Source: Mucilaginibacter sp. SMC90 (GTDB lineage: Bacteria > Bacteroidota > Bacteroidia > Sphingobacteriales > Sphingobacteriaceae). From it: DNA of 64,000 nt. Both the position numbers and the translations under genes were made by a program. This document shows positions 32,166-40,987 of this stretch, piece after piece (positions within the stretch are counted from its first letter, which is position 1; each line of letters opens with the position of its first letter). The notes under the pieces were generated by a model. The model was not told the DNA's origin. It did no database searches and was given only the letters and a program-made list of their open reading frames with translations. The DNA is taken from contig NZ_CP094527.1 of the NCBI RefSeq assembly GCF_022811725.1, positions 3,224,001 through 3,288,000 of the forward strand, read 5' to 3'.

Positions 32166-34667
32166 TTACTTGCTGCTATGATTTCGCTTTGTTAAAGCAT
32201 ATAGTTTGCTGCCGAAAGCGCTACCTGCTAACAATAAAATTAAGCAAACAGAACTGGCTAAAGATATTTTCTCACCAGTGTAATAGGAGCTTGGGTGAAA
32301 TACAAATTCTACCGTATGTTTACCAGCCGGAAGTTGTGCCGCTCTCAAAAGATAATTTACTCTGAAATAAGGCTTTTCAATGCCATCGACGAGCATTGTC
32401 CATCCATTTTTATAATAGATCTCCGAAAAAACCGCGATTTGAGCGCTATTTGAGTTTGAGCTGTAAGTCAAATGGTCTGGGTTATATTTAACCAATTCTA
32501 TTCTGGCCGCTGAATCACGATTTAGATTAGAACTGTTTAAGCTATTTTTAAACTCCTGATTGATTATGGCCTCGTGATTTGGCTCAAAATTCTTTAACGC
32601 GGCCATTTCTTCATCTGCATTGTTTACAAAGCGGATGTTATTGATGAACCAGGCATTTCCGCAGGTATTGGGATTTTGCTGAACCCGCAGCGCCTTATTC
32701 GATGAGTCTGGCATGATAAAATATTTTGTATTTAACATGTCCAGAACGCTCATATTAACAGACTGACCACTTAATTGGTTGTCGATCAGTTCATCAAATC
32801 GTTTCAATCTTGCTGCAGAATAACCACCGATGGATTTATGAAAAAATGGGTTAAGTACATCCATTTTTATTCCTGCGGTTGCATCGTAAACCCTAAAGTT
32901 GGGGTCGGTGTCTTTTGCAATGGTTAAATCCACCTCGCGTGGATTTACAACGGTTTGCTCTTTTTCCGTGAAATTACTTTCCTTTAGATAGCGCTTGTCT
33001 ATCTGCCAAAGATCAACCAGCGTCAAGGTTAACAAAATGATTGAAGCAATTTTAAAGCTGATCTTTTGTTTCAGCAACACCCATATGGTAATAAAGGTCA
33101 ATACTACAAATACAAGCGACCGGATCGCGTCAGTACGTTCAAGGCTTACCCTGTCTTTAACAATAGCGTTTGTAACATCTCTCGCAACTGCGTTATCTCC
33201 TTTAAGTGCCTGAACCAGATAATTAGTGCTGGCGCTTTGATCACTTGGGCGGAAATTCAACAACAACTCAGGTATAGCGATCAATATCAACAGCAGTCCT
33301 CCGGTTATGTAAAACCCTAATTTTAACTTTTTTAAAATGATGGCTTTGTCTTTAGTATCTATTATTTCCTGAACGGCTAAGATTGCCAGGATCGGGAAAC
33401 ATATGCTCGTAACGGCCAGAATTGATTCTACAGCGCGAAACTTGTTGTACAACGGGAAATATTTGAAAAATAGGTCGGAAACAAGAGGCCAATTTCCACC
33501 AAATGATAATAACATGGTTAGGATAACGGTGGCCAGCATCCACCATTTGATACGATGCTGAACGATGATCAACCCCAGAATAAACAGGAAAAATATGGTT
33601 GCACCAAAGTAATATGGGCCGGCTGTTGAAGGGCGTTTTTCACCCCAGTACAATGTCAGGCCCGGGAAATCGCCACCGGAAATTTGCTGCGCATAATTGA
33701 CAGCCTGCGCTTCGGGAACGCCCTTGTTTATAAATACTTTGGCCGTTTCCGAATTCTGATCTAAAATTTCCGTTCCAGACCCACCGCCATAAGCGTTCGG
33801 AACTAAGAATGTAAGACATTCTGCAACGCCCTGGCTGTATTGATAGGCATAATTTCGATCAAGGCCATTTGTTGGCTCTTTTGCATTTTGGGTAAGATTT
33901 GATTTTCCCCGATAGCTGTCTTTACTATATTCAAAAGTGCTCCAAATCAAAGATGCGTTTACCGCCACCGCAAGTAAACAGGCCCCAGTAAAGAATAAAA
34001 CAGATTTAAAATACGGAATCGTGTTTTTTGTCTTAATGGAATGATACAGTTCAATGATCAAAAAAACGGCAATAGCCAGTGACAAATAATAGGTCATTTG
34101 GATATGGTTTGCTTTTAATTCAATTGACATGAAAAGCGATGTTACCGAAACTCCGAGCAAGTGCTTACCCCGGAATGTCAATATCATTCCAGCGATGACC
34201 GGGGCAAAAAAGGCGATAGCAAAAACTTGATTTGCATGGCCCGCCACAAATAAAATTATATTGTAAGACGAAAATGCAAATGCGATAGCTCCTGCTCCTG
34301 CAAGCCAGGGTGTTACTTTCAAAACATTAAACAAAAAGTATGTGCCCAAAAGCAATATCAAAACAGTGCCAACCGGATTGGGAAAAGTACGGTTTACCGT
34401 ATTTACTATAACTGTTGCAATGCTGGAGGAATAGGGAGCCCAGATCTGGTAAGCGGGCATGCCGCCAAAAATTTGATTAGTCCATAAGATAGTTGTATCC
34501 CTGCTCCGATAATCCATGATCTCTTTTTGAGTGGATTGTGCACCGATAACATCACTTTGTCCCAACGCTTTTCCCTGGAAGGCTGGTGTGAAATAAATAA
34601 AACAGATCAATGCGAATATTCCAATAATGAGCAAGTGGGCACTGTTTCGTTTGAACCATTCGTTCAT
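32166..34667 (-). CDS. YfhO-family membrane protein (GT-C-like glycosyltransferase)
   Basis: An 833-residue protein with about thirteen membrane segments (roughly residues 10-560 and one at the C terminus near 800-820) and a periplasmic domain between. The opening (FYFTPAFQGKALGQSDVIG-type order) and the long first loop with WTNQIFGGMPAYQIWAP are typical of the YfhO family. In Firmicutes YfhO glycosylates cell-wall teichoic acid; in Bacteroidota the acceptor is unknown. A stand-alone gene between two terminators, so its partner cannot be read from context. Confidence 0.85.
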   Translation of the reverse strand: MNEWFKRNSAHLLIIGIFALICFIYFTPAFQGKALGQSDVIGAQSTQKEIMDYRSRDTTILWTNQIFGGMPAYQIWAPYSSSIATVIVNTVNRTFPNPVGTVLILLLGTYFLFNVLKVTPWLAGAGAIAFAFSSYNIILFVAGHANQVFAIAFFAPVIAGMILTFRGKHLLGVSVTSLFMSIELKANHIQMTYYLSLAIAVFLIIELYHSIKTKNTIPYFKSVLFFTGACLLAVAVNASLIWSTFEYSKDSYRGKSNLTQNAKEPTNGLDRNYAYQYSQGVAECLTFLVPNAYGGGSGTEILDQNSETAKVFINKGVPEAQAVNYAQQISGGDFPGLTLYWGEKRPSTAGPYYFGATIFFLFILGLIIVQHRIKWWMLATVILTMLLSFGGNWPLVSDLFFKYFPLYNKFRAVESILAVTSICFPILAILAVQEIIDTKDKAIILKKLKLGFYITGGLLLILIAIPELLLNFRPSDQSASTNYLVQALKGDNAVARDVTNAIVKDRVSLERTDAIRSLVFVVLTFITIWVLLKQKISFKIASIILLTLTLVDLWQIDKRYLKESNFTEKEQTVVNPREVDLTIAKDTDPNFRVYDATAGIKMDVLNPFFHKSIGGYSAARLKRFDELIDNQLSGQSVNMSVLDMLNTKYFIMPDSSNKALRVQQNPNTCGNAWFINNIRFVNNADEEMAALKNFEPNHEAIINQEFKNSLNSSNLNRDSAARIELVKYNPDHLTYSSNSNSAQIAVFSEIYYKNGWTMLVDGIEKPYFRVNYLLRAAQLPAGKHTVEFVFHPSSYYTGEKISLASSVCLILLLAGSAFGSKLYALTKRNHSSK

Positions 34668-34928
34668 AAATGTGACTTTAATTTAGGGAGTAATAGGAAA
34701 GATTAAGTATAAAGGAGACATCTTCAATAGTTCAGCCACCTGATTCAATATATTATTTTCGATGGCTTCTTTTATTCAAGCAATGATATCCTTTTTTGAT
34801 GCTGTTCCACGCAGGGTATAAAGCTAAAGCCTCTTGTCGGGGGCCCGGCATTCACGGAAATGTTTCACGTTGCGGCCCTGTTGGATATTCTTTGGTATTG
34901 ATAGTATTCATAAGTCAGTATGTAGAGT

Positions 34929-35054
34929 TTGCCTAAATTAAACAAAATAATAAAAAGACGCGCTTTAACTGATATAGATGCTGAGATGTACTATCAAGCG
35001 CTAAAGGTATACTTTTATAACGTTGATGTTAACGATAAGAAAAAGCGGAATTGA
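34929..35054 (+). CDS. Possible 41-residue ORF in an intergenic gap
   Basis: A TTG-started frame, preceded by an in-frame TAG two codons upstream, that reads as a plausible short basic protein (ending NVDVNDKKKRN, with a helix-like ALTDIDAEMYYQALKVYF). It is weakly supported and could be a gene remnant. The rest of the 415-base gap (34668-35082) shows nothing recognisable. The next gene ends on the opposite strand 28 bases away. Confidence 0.25.
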   Translation: MPKLNKIIKRRALTDIDAEMYYQALKVYFYNVDVNDKKKRN

Positions 35055-35082
35055 CGGAAAAGTTTATTATTGAGAAACTACT

Positions 35083-36495
35083 TTATTCTGCAACATGTGA
35101 TACGCTTGCGCCTTTTACTTTTTTAGGTAATAGCATCAATAAGATGCTCAATATAACCAAACAAGCAATTTGCATGGCTAGGCCATAATGAAAGGCTTGC
35201 TGCACATTTTTTGTATGATCAATTAAGTAATAAAAGAAGCCGCCTATAAGGCAAATACCCAATGCCGAAGATGTTTGTTGAACGGTTGAGTAAATGCCGG
35301 CTGCGGCCCCCGCAAACTGGGGCGGGAGGCTTCGGAGTGTGATATTTAACAACGAGGGTAAAACCAATCCGTTTCCTAAGCCATATAATGCCTGAAGCGT
35401 GAACAATATGGCTATACTGGCCCCTGTTTTAAAATACATGATTTGCAAGCAAAAGGTGATCACTATAATGGCAATCCCTATCTGTAACACCGGCGTACCA
35501 TATTTGGGTATCCAACGGGAAGCTGCTACAGACGACATGGTGAACAGGATACCTGGAGCAACAAAATATAACCCTGATGCGAGCGGACTAACGCCAAGCC
35601 CATTCTGAAGAAAAACGGCGCTTAATAACAGGTAGGAGGTATGCATCATGAAATGAAACAAAACTGCGGCAAGGCCTATATTAAGGTCACGAAACTTAAA
35701 CAAATCGGTATCAATTAACGGAGCTTTACCCGCCGTTTTCTTTCTTCGCTGATCGTAAACAAAATACCAAAGGATGATACCCGAAAAAATCAGTAAAGCG
35801 AAGCTCCACCATGGCCAGCCAGATTCACGGCCCTGGATGAGTGGATAAATGAGGCAAAATAATGCAATAGTAAGGATCATTACACCAGACATATCCATTT
35901 TGGTGCTATTGTGCCGCTCCGTCTCCGGAAGGTATAACCAGGCTGCAAGCAAGGAAATAGCACCTATAGGGAGGTTAACCAGGAAAATAAGCCGCCAGCC
36001 CGGAACAAAAAAGTGCCCGCCCGAAAAATAGCCGCCGAGCACCTGCCCGATAACGGAGGCTAAACCGAGTGTAATCCCAAACCAGCCGATTGCCTTAGAG
36101 CGCTCTTTGGAATCTGAAAACAGCACTTGTATAAAAGCAATAGACTGAGGAACCATAAAAGCTGCGCTTACACCTTGAAAAAAACGCATCAGGTTTAATT
36201 GATCCGGTGTTTGTGAAAGCCCGCATAAGCACGAAAAAATCGTAAAGCCGATCATGCCCCAAAAGAATGTGCGCTTACGTCCATAGTGGTCGCCGGAGCG
36301 CCCGCCAGTGATCAAAAAGGCGGCATAGCCTAACAGGTAAGCAGCGATCACAAGCTGAACCTGTGCGTCATTGGCGTGCACCCCGGCTTTAATTGAAGGG
36401 ATAGCGACATTGATAATAAATACATCAATAACCGATAAAAGTGGCGCAGTCAGCACAATAGCCAATGCCAGCCATGGAGAAATGGTTTTACTCAT
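35083..36495 (-). CDS. MFS drug:H+ antiporter, DHA2 (EmrB/QacA) type
   Basis: A 470-residue transporter with 14 membrane segments. It shows LLSVIDVFIINVAIPSI (DHA2 start), GGRSGDHYGRKRTFFWG (motif A between TM2 and TM3) and GWFGITLGLASVIGQVLGG (motif C antiporter signature). Proton-driven export of drugs or organic compounds across the inner membrane is expected. It is the last gene of an SDR-TetR-MFS unit on the minus strand, so the TetR protein probably controls it. Confidence 0.92.
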   Translation of the reverse strand: MSKTISPWLALAIVLTAPLLSVIDVFIINVAIPSIKAGVHANDAQVQLVIAAYLLGYAAFLITGGRSGDHYGRKRTFFWGMIGFTIFSCLCGLSQTPDQLNLMRFFQGVSAAFMVPQSIAFIQVLFSDSKERSKAIGWFGITLGLASVIGQVLGGYFSGGHFFVPGWRLIFLVNLPIGAISLLAAWLYLPETERHNSTKMDMSGVMILTIALFCLIYPLIQGRESGWPWWSFALLIFSGIILWYFVYDQRRKKTAGKAPLIDTDLFKFRDLNIGLAAVLFHFMMHTSYLLLSAVFLQNGLGVSPLASGLYFVAPGILFTMSSVAASRWIPKYGTPVLQIGIAIIVITFCLQIMYFKTGASIAILFTLQALYGLGNGLVLPSLLNITLRSLPPQFAGAAAGIYSTVQQTSSALGICLIGGFFYYLIDHTKNVQQAFHYGLAMQIACLVILSILLMLLPKKVKGASVSHVAE

Positions 36496-36557
36496 AATAG
36501 GGATTTTACAGGATGGGTAACTTTAAAACAGTTACTCTTGAAAATTATCTGCTTTTC

Positions 36558-37157
36558 TCAAACACAAATGTTATCTACAATTCTTTTTGCAGCTTCTACT
36601 AAACTGTTTACATATTTCATATCCTGCGTTGATCGGAAAAATAAGGAGGCACCCTCTATAATGGAAATAATTTGGAGTGCTGTTGCGAGGCAGTCTGTAT
36701 TTGCTTTAAACTCGTTTGCTTCTATGCCTTTTTCGACTATTTCGGTAAGATTTTTTGTCCAGGAAATTAAAGCCGCTGCCGCTTTGCTTCTTAAGTGATC
36801 ATTGGTATCGTCTGCTTCAGACACCGTGTTTAAAAGAGGGCAGCCGCCGGGGGTAAACGGCGTTCTTGCCGATGGGTGATGCAATAAGACCTGAGAAAGC
36901 AACTTACTTTTATAGGATGAATGGCTGTCGGCGCCGTCAAAAAGCAACTTTCGTTTTCGCTCCCAGTTGTAATCAAAAACAGCCAGTGCTACGGCGTCCT
37001 TATTCGGGAAATTGCCATAGATACTTCCACGGGTCATGCCCGTTGCCTTTTCCAAATCACTTACCGATGTGCCTAACAGGCCTTTTTTATTAATGAGTTC
37101 GGCAGTTAATTCAACGATGCGTTGCCGGGTACTTTCTGATCTTGGTATAAATTTCAT
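36558..37157 (-). CDS. TetR/AcrR-family transcriptional regulator
   Basis: About 199 residues from the ATG at 37157 (MKFIPRSESTRQRI); a longer frame to 37193 would overlap the SDR gene by seven bases. The N-terminal HTH (about 10-55) reads IVELTAELINKKGLLGTSVSDLEKATGMTRGSIYGNF, a classic TetR pattern, and the C-terminal domain is the ligand-binding part. It lies between the SDR and MFS genes, 63 bases before the latter. The two similar pseudo-palindromes upstream of the SDR gene (38026-38043, 38096-38113) are its likely operators. Confidence 0.9.
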   Translation of the reverse strand: MKFIPRSESTRQRIVELTAELINKKGLLGTSVSDLEKATGMTRGSIYGNFPNKDAVALAVFDYNWERKRKLLFDGADSHSSYKSKLLSQVLLHHPSARTPFTPGGCPLLNTVSEADDTNDHLRSKAAAALISWTKNLTEIVEKGIEANEFKANTDCLATALQIISIIEGASLFFRSTQDMKYVNSLVEAAKRIVDNICV

Positions 37158-37186
37158 ATCACAATTGTAAGTTGGGTTTGCCTGAG

Positions 37187-37921
37187 TTACCACGCAACGG
37201 TTTCACCATCTTTAAAAAACATTCCTGTAGGGCCATCTTTAGGGAGCGTTGCAGCAAAAACGATGCTTTTTGCGCCTTCGCTTACCGGTCGCCCGCCAAA
37301 ATCAGCCAAAATATCATGGGTTGCTGTTAAACCGGGGGTGGCAGCATTCACCAGTATGCCATCCGGTTTCAGATCAAAAGCTGCTTTCAAAGTAAAAGCG
37401 TTCAACGCCGCTTTTGAAATGCTGTAAGCAGAAATGATATCTCTCCATGGGTTAACAAGACTATATCCTTCGCCACCAAAAGAACCCGAGCCCGATGAAA
37501 CATTTACGATCCTTGGATGTTCGCTTTTTTTCAGTAGCGGCGCGAAGTATTTGACCGTGCACCATGAACCTATTAAGTTGCTCTCCAGCACATTCCTGAT
37601 ATCGGCAAGATCCGCTGTCGTGGTATGGAATTGATCCGGAAATAAGGTAGCATTATTGATCAGGACATCCAGTTTTCCGTATTGTTCCATGATTTGATCA
37701 GCAACCCCTTTAACCATTAACTCATCAGTTACATCTAAAGCCAGCGGTACAATATCAAGGCCTTCGTGATGAAGTATTCCTGCAAGCAGGTTTGCCGTTT
37801 CTTGCTTTCGCGAGGTAATGATCACCTGGTAGTTCTTTTGGGCAAGTTGCCGTGCAACTTCAAAACCGATGCCCGTCTCTTTACCGACTCCGGTGATAAG
37901 TGCTAACTGTTTTATTTCCAT
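37187..37921 (-). CDS. Short-chain dehydrogenase/reductase
   Basis: A 244-residue SDR. The NAD(P)-binding glycine motif is TGVGKETGIGFEVA (about 11-24), followed by VIITSRK, DVLINNAT, the catalytic serine in NVSSGSGSF and YSISK (about 153-157) for the catalytic Tyr and Lys. SITSRK after the second strand favours NADPH. It reduces an unknown carbonyl compound. It is the first gene of the SDR-TetR-MFS unit and so is probably induced with the transporter, as part of a detoxification response. Confidence 0.92.
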   Translation of the reverse strand: MEIKQLALITGVGKETGIGFEVARQLAQKNYQVIITSRKQETANLLAGILHHEGLDIVPLALDVTDELMVKGVADQIMEQYGKLDVLINNATLFPDQFHTTTADLADIRNVLESNLIGSWCTVKYFAPLLKKSEHPRIVNVSSGSGSFGGEGYSLVNPWRDIISAYSISKAALNAFTLKAAFDLKPDGILVNAATPGLTATHDILADFGGRPVSEGAKSIVFAATLPKDGPTGMFFKDGETVAW

Positions 37922-38025
37922 AGATGTATGTTTTTTTTGATTGCGTATTTTGCTGCATCTGCGAAAATCTTCATTTGTTAAGTTTTAGCTGCATGAGTTT
38001 AATAGGATTATCCATGATTATATTT

Positions 38026-38043
38026 ATATAACGATCAGTATAT
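38026..38043. promoter_or_regulatory. Pseudo-palindrome 1, candidate TetR operator
   Basis: ATATAACGATCAGTATAT, two half-sites that match at seven of nine positions. It lies 105 bases upstream of the SDR start, in the divergent region with the Crp-like gene. It shares 14 of 18 bases with the second copy 70 bases away. Confidence 0.5.
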
Positions 38044-38095
38044 TAATGTTTGCTTATGTTAATATGAAAGCAAATTTAAGCCAAAAATATCTTAT

Positions 38096-38113
38096 ATATA
38101 ACGTTCGTTATAT
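38096..38113. promoter_or_regulatory. Perfect palindrome 2, candidate TetR operator
   Basis: ATATAACGTTCGTTATAT with 8-base arms that are exact reverse complements around TT. It is the better copy of the pair. The position between the SDR-TetR-MFS unit and the divergent Crp-like gene suggests that the TetR protein controls both directions. Confidence 0.55.
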
Positions 38114-38222
38114 TATTTTGATAATCCGATTGTAAATTTTGAGGTTATCGATCGCTTTCGCCCGGAAACTTGTGAGGGAACCTGATAAACCACGACCGAA
38201 GCTTATTAAATTTGCAGTAACC

Positions 38223-38846
38223 ATGTTTGAAGCTTTTGAAAAACATCTCCGGGATCATGTAGATATTTCAGATGAAAATCTGGAGCTCATTCGTGCGGGC
38301 AGTGTTAAACGGACCGTACGCAAATGGCAGCCCATTTTACAGGATGGCGAAGTTTGGAGGATAAACTGTTTCATCGCCAGCGGATGCTTTCGCTTGTACC
38401 GGTATAGTGATGATGGCGCGGACCACACGCTCAGGTTTGGTGTTGATGGTTGGTGGATCAGTGACCAGGAAAGTTATAACAATGAAAAACCTTCCGATTA
38501 TAATATTGAAGCATTAGCGGCCAGTACTGTGTTTATCTGGACGAAAGAAAAGTGGCTCGAATTGATGGAGGCGATCCCCGCCTTGAAAAAGTTCAATGAG
38601 GTTTTACTTGCTAAAAGCTATGAAGCCAGCCAGCGCAGGATCTACTCCCTCATCAGCTGCTCTGCCGAAGAAAAGTATAAAGAATTTCAAAAAACATATC
38701 CCAGTGTTTTCAATCGCGTTCCATTATATATGGTTGCCTCTTATTTAGGAATATCGAGGGAAACGCTAAGCAGGATACGAAAGGAATATACCAAACATTT
38801 TAAAAAGCTCTCCGGCTTGCACGAGGGTACTGATAAGTCCTCTTAA
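38223..38846 (+). CDS. Crp/Fnr-family transcriptional regulator
   Basis: A 207-residue regulator from the ATG at 38223 (MFEAFEKHLRDHVDIS); the TTG 28 codons earlier gives an atypical leader. An N-terminal cyclic-nucleotide-binding fold (about 10-120) precedes a C-terminal winged helix (about 145-195) with VASYLGISRETLSRIRKEY, the recognition helix. The phosphate-binding cassette of true cAMP receptors is not visible, as is typical for Bacteroidota members with unknown ligands. It is divergent from the SDR operon and ends at a bidirectional terminator. Confidence 0.88.
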   Translation: MFEAFEKHLRDHVDISDENLELIRAGSVKRTVRKWQPILQDGEVWRINCFIASGCFRLYRYSDDGADHTLRFGVDGWWISDQESYNNEKPSDYNIEALAASTVFIWTKEKWLELMEAIPALKKFNEVLLAKSYEASQRRIYSLISCSAEEKYKEFQKTYPSVFNRVPLYMVASYLGISRETLSRIRKEYTKHFKKLSGLHEGTDKSS

Positions 38847-38946
38847 TATTGCGGGCTGAAAAAAGGGCAGTGAAAATTCAATTTGATGCCTTGAGCGTTG
38901 TTTATACGAATTGGAGTTGAGGCTTACCATTCTACAAGGAAAGGAA

Positions 38947-38983
38947 AAAGGGGTTGTATCATAAATCATGATACAACCCCTTT
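38947..38983. terminator. Bidirectional terminator, 16-base perfect stem
   Basis: Arms 38947-38962 and 38968-38983 pair perfectly (AAAGGGGTTGTATCAT with its reverse complement) over a 5-base loop. An A-rich lead and a following TTTCTTTT make it usable from both sides. It serves the convergent Crp-like and amidase genes. Confidence 0.85.
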
Positions 38984-39059
38984 CTTTTAACCGAATTTTC
39001 GGGACTTTTCGGTACGCTGGCTTGCGCCAAAGGACTTTTAACAAAAAGAATATCAGAAA

Positions 39060-40484
39060 TTATCCTATAGGATGGGTTCCGTATGCCGGACTTGCCAACT
39101 GTATTTTTTCACCCAACTCAAGCAATGTAGCCTCGTCAAACCATCTTGCGGCCAGTTGAACATTTATCGGCAGTTTTTCCGAACTATTTGTAACAGGTAC
39201 CGAAATAGCCGGCAAGCCTGCTATATTAAATGGAGCCGTTGCGGTATTAACGTGCAAAGCAGGAACGGTTTGACCATTAACAACAACTTCATTAAGCATG
39301 TGTGGTGTTGCTGTCATCGGGTTAACTGGCAATAACAGGATGTCATACTTTGTGAAATAATTTGCGAAATGACTTCTTAACTCTTCCAGTTTGTTTTCTG
39401 CCCGGGCGTATTCTTTTTGGCTAAGCAAATCAACACCCATGGTAAATTTACCAACAAAGTGCAAGTCATTTTCCCGGCCTTTGGTAAATTGCCCCATATA
39501 AGGCACCAATTCTCCGTAAATTACAGCGAAGTACAGTTTCACCCAATCCATACCCTGACCATCCATAAAAGGAAGACTTACTTCTTCAACCTGATGTCCC
39601 ATATCTTTCAATAAGGCCGCTGTTGATTTAACGGCCGCTGTTATTTCAGGATCAACGGGGGCAAATGCCGGCTCTGATGCCCAGCCTACGCGTAACGGTG
39701 AGCCGGGTAAACGGAAATTGGCCGGTTTGGCCTCATTTCCATAAATGGCATATCCATCTTTACCATCTGCACCGTTAATGATCGAATAAGCCAGGGCAAC
39801 ATCTTTCATAGTACGGGCCATAGGGCCAATATGCCACCACCTGCTCAATACACGCGGAAAGTGCCCTGTGTAAGGAACACGGCCGTGTGTGGCTTTTATT
39901 GAAGATATGCCGGTAAAGGCAGCGGGGCCTCTTACAGAAATGGAAATATCACTTCCCAGGCCGACCGGAGAAAGTCCGGCTGCGATAACTGCTGATTCAC
40001 CGCCACTGGAACCACCAGGAGTGCGGTCGGGGTTCCATGGATTTAAACTTCTTCCGGTGATCAGGTTTTCTGATTCCCAATACACTGCAAATTCGGGGAT
40101 ATTTGTTTTTATTAAAGGTATAGCGCCTGCCTGTTTCATACGAGCTACAACTGTAGCGTCCTGGTCAGGAATATTACCTTCAAATATTTTTGAACCGTAT
40201 TGTGTTGGCACACCGGCTGTATCAATGCTATCCTTGATTGAAAAAGGGACGCCGTGAAGCGGGCCAAGTTTTTTACCGTTCGCCACAGCTTTATCAGCAT
40301 TAGCGGCATCTTTCAGTGCTTGCTCACCCATAAGGGTAACAATACCATTTATTTGGGGGTTAACGGTCTCGATACGGTCAAGGTGTGCCTGAACAACTTC
40401 AACTGAAGTTATTTCTTTGTTACGGATCATTTCGGCAAGCGTTGATGCCTCCTGATAGTAGATAGGATCATTTTGATTTTTCAT
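39060..40484 (-). CDS. Amidase (amidase signature family)
   Basis: A 474-residue amidase-signature hydrolase. The Lys of the Ser-cisSer-Lys triad is in FSIKDSID (about 82), cis-Ser is in GGSSGGESA (about 154-162) and the nucleophile is in GSDISISVRGPA (about 179). The usual GxxGGSIR stretch is GSDISISVR, with two changes just before the nucleophile. The family hydrolyses amide bonds in many substrates (GatA, fatty-acid amides, aryl amides); a glutamine-transamidase role is unlikely because no gatB/C is near. An inverted repeat and a short ORF precede it. Confidence 0.88.
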   Translation of the reverse strand: MKNQNDPIYYQEASTLAEMIRNKEITSVEVVQAHLDRIETVNPQINGIVTLMGEQALKDAANADKAVANGKKLGPLHGVPFSIKDSIDTAGVPTQYGSKIFEGNIPDQDATVVARMKQAGAIPLIKTNIPEFAVYWESENLITGRSLNPWNPDRTPGGSSGGESAVIAAGLSPVGLGSDISISVRGPAAFTGISSIKATHGRVPYTGHFPRVLSRWWHIGPMARTMKDVALAYSIINGADGKDGYAIYGNEAKPANFRLPGSPLRVGWASEPAFAPVDPEITAAVKSTAALLKDMGHQVEEVSLPFMDGQGMDWVKLYFAVIYGELVPYMGQFTKGRENDLHFVGKFTMGVDLLSQKEYARAENKLEELRSHFANYFTKYDILLLPVNPMTATPHMLNEVVVNGQTVPALHVNTATAPFNIAGLPAISVPVTNSSEKLPINVQLAARWFDEATLLELGEKIQLASPAYGTHPIG

Positions 40485-40506
40485 TGTTCGGATTAATTAT
40501 TGCTTT

Positions 40507-40548
40507 ATTTTGTTCAGGCAATCGAACTTCCGACTGCCTGAACAAAAT
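40507..40548. repeat. Perfect 14-base inverted repeat in the amidase leader
   Basis: Arms ATTTTGTTCAGGCA (40507-40520) and TGCCTGAACAAAAT (40535-40548), exact reverse complements with a 14-base spacer. It starts 22 bases upstream of the amidase ATG and ends nine bases before the stop of the short ORF. No T-tract follows on either strand, so it is more likely an operator or an mRNA structure that affects amidase translation than a terminator. Confidence 0.65.
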
Positions 40549-40557
40549 TGCTGATGG

Positions 40558-40737
40558 TTAATCACCTGCAACGAAGTCATTTGACACAATTTGAAATTGA
40601 TAAATGTCACAGTTTTTGGAGATATGTTCGGTAAGGTGTCGATCTATAAATTCATGATCGATCAAATCAGATCGGGCTTTTGTATTAATCAGCATAATAT
40701 GCTTATCATGATCAACATTGGCATTTGTGTAAATCAA
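40558..40737 (-). CDS. Possible 59-residue protein upstream of the amidase
   Basis: An uninterrupted minus-strand frame, TTG at 40737 to TAA at 40558; an ATG start at codon 15 gives 45 residues. The translation is clearly protein-like, mixed and acidic (MIYTNANVDHDKHIMLINTK, later DLIDHEFIDRHLTEHISK, ending VSNDFVAGD), with balanced codon use. No family recognised. The same direction as the amidase and the 73-base gap suggest cotranscription. It could also be the 3' end of a larger gene that was lost, since an in-frame stop sits four codons above the TTG. Confidence 0.5.
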   Translation of the reverse strand: MIYTNANVDHDKHIMLINTKARSDLIDHEFIDRHLTEHISKNCDIYQFQIVSNDFVAGD

Positions 40738-40751
40738 TGAGATTACTGATT

Positions 40752-40821
40752 AGTTTAGCCTAAGCTACGCCTTAACCAAAACGGGGCAAGCAGGCCGCAA
40801 GCAAACGTCAAAGGCTAAACT
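40752..40821. repeat. Distant 10-base inverted repeat in the divergent intergenic region
   Basis: AGTTTAGCCT (40752-40761) and AGGCTAAACT (40812-40821) are exact reverse complements 50 bases apart. They lie in the gap between the short minus-strand ORF and the AraC-FtsX fusion gene. A long-loop RNA structure or paired operators are possible; chance is not excluded. Confidence 0.35.
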
Positions 40822-40987
40822 TGGATAGCCCCATGCGCAGGTTCAATTGAATAAGTTTCGGTTGAAAAGGATCAGCAGGCAGTTTAAGTGATCATTCTAT
40901 GATGTTAATGCAGCTTTTTTTAAATTGACGTAGTATTCCATATGAAAATAACGTTTAGATTTGGAATAATTGAAATAGGAAATTTAC

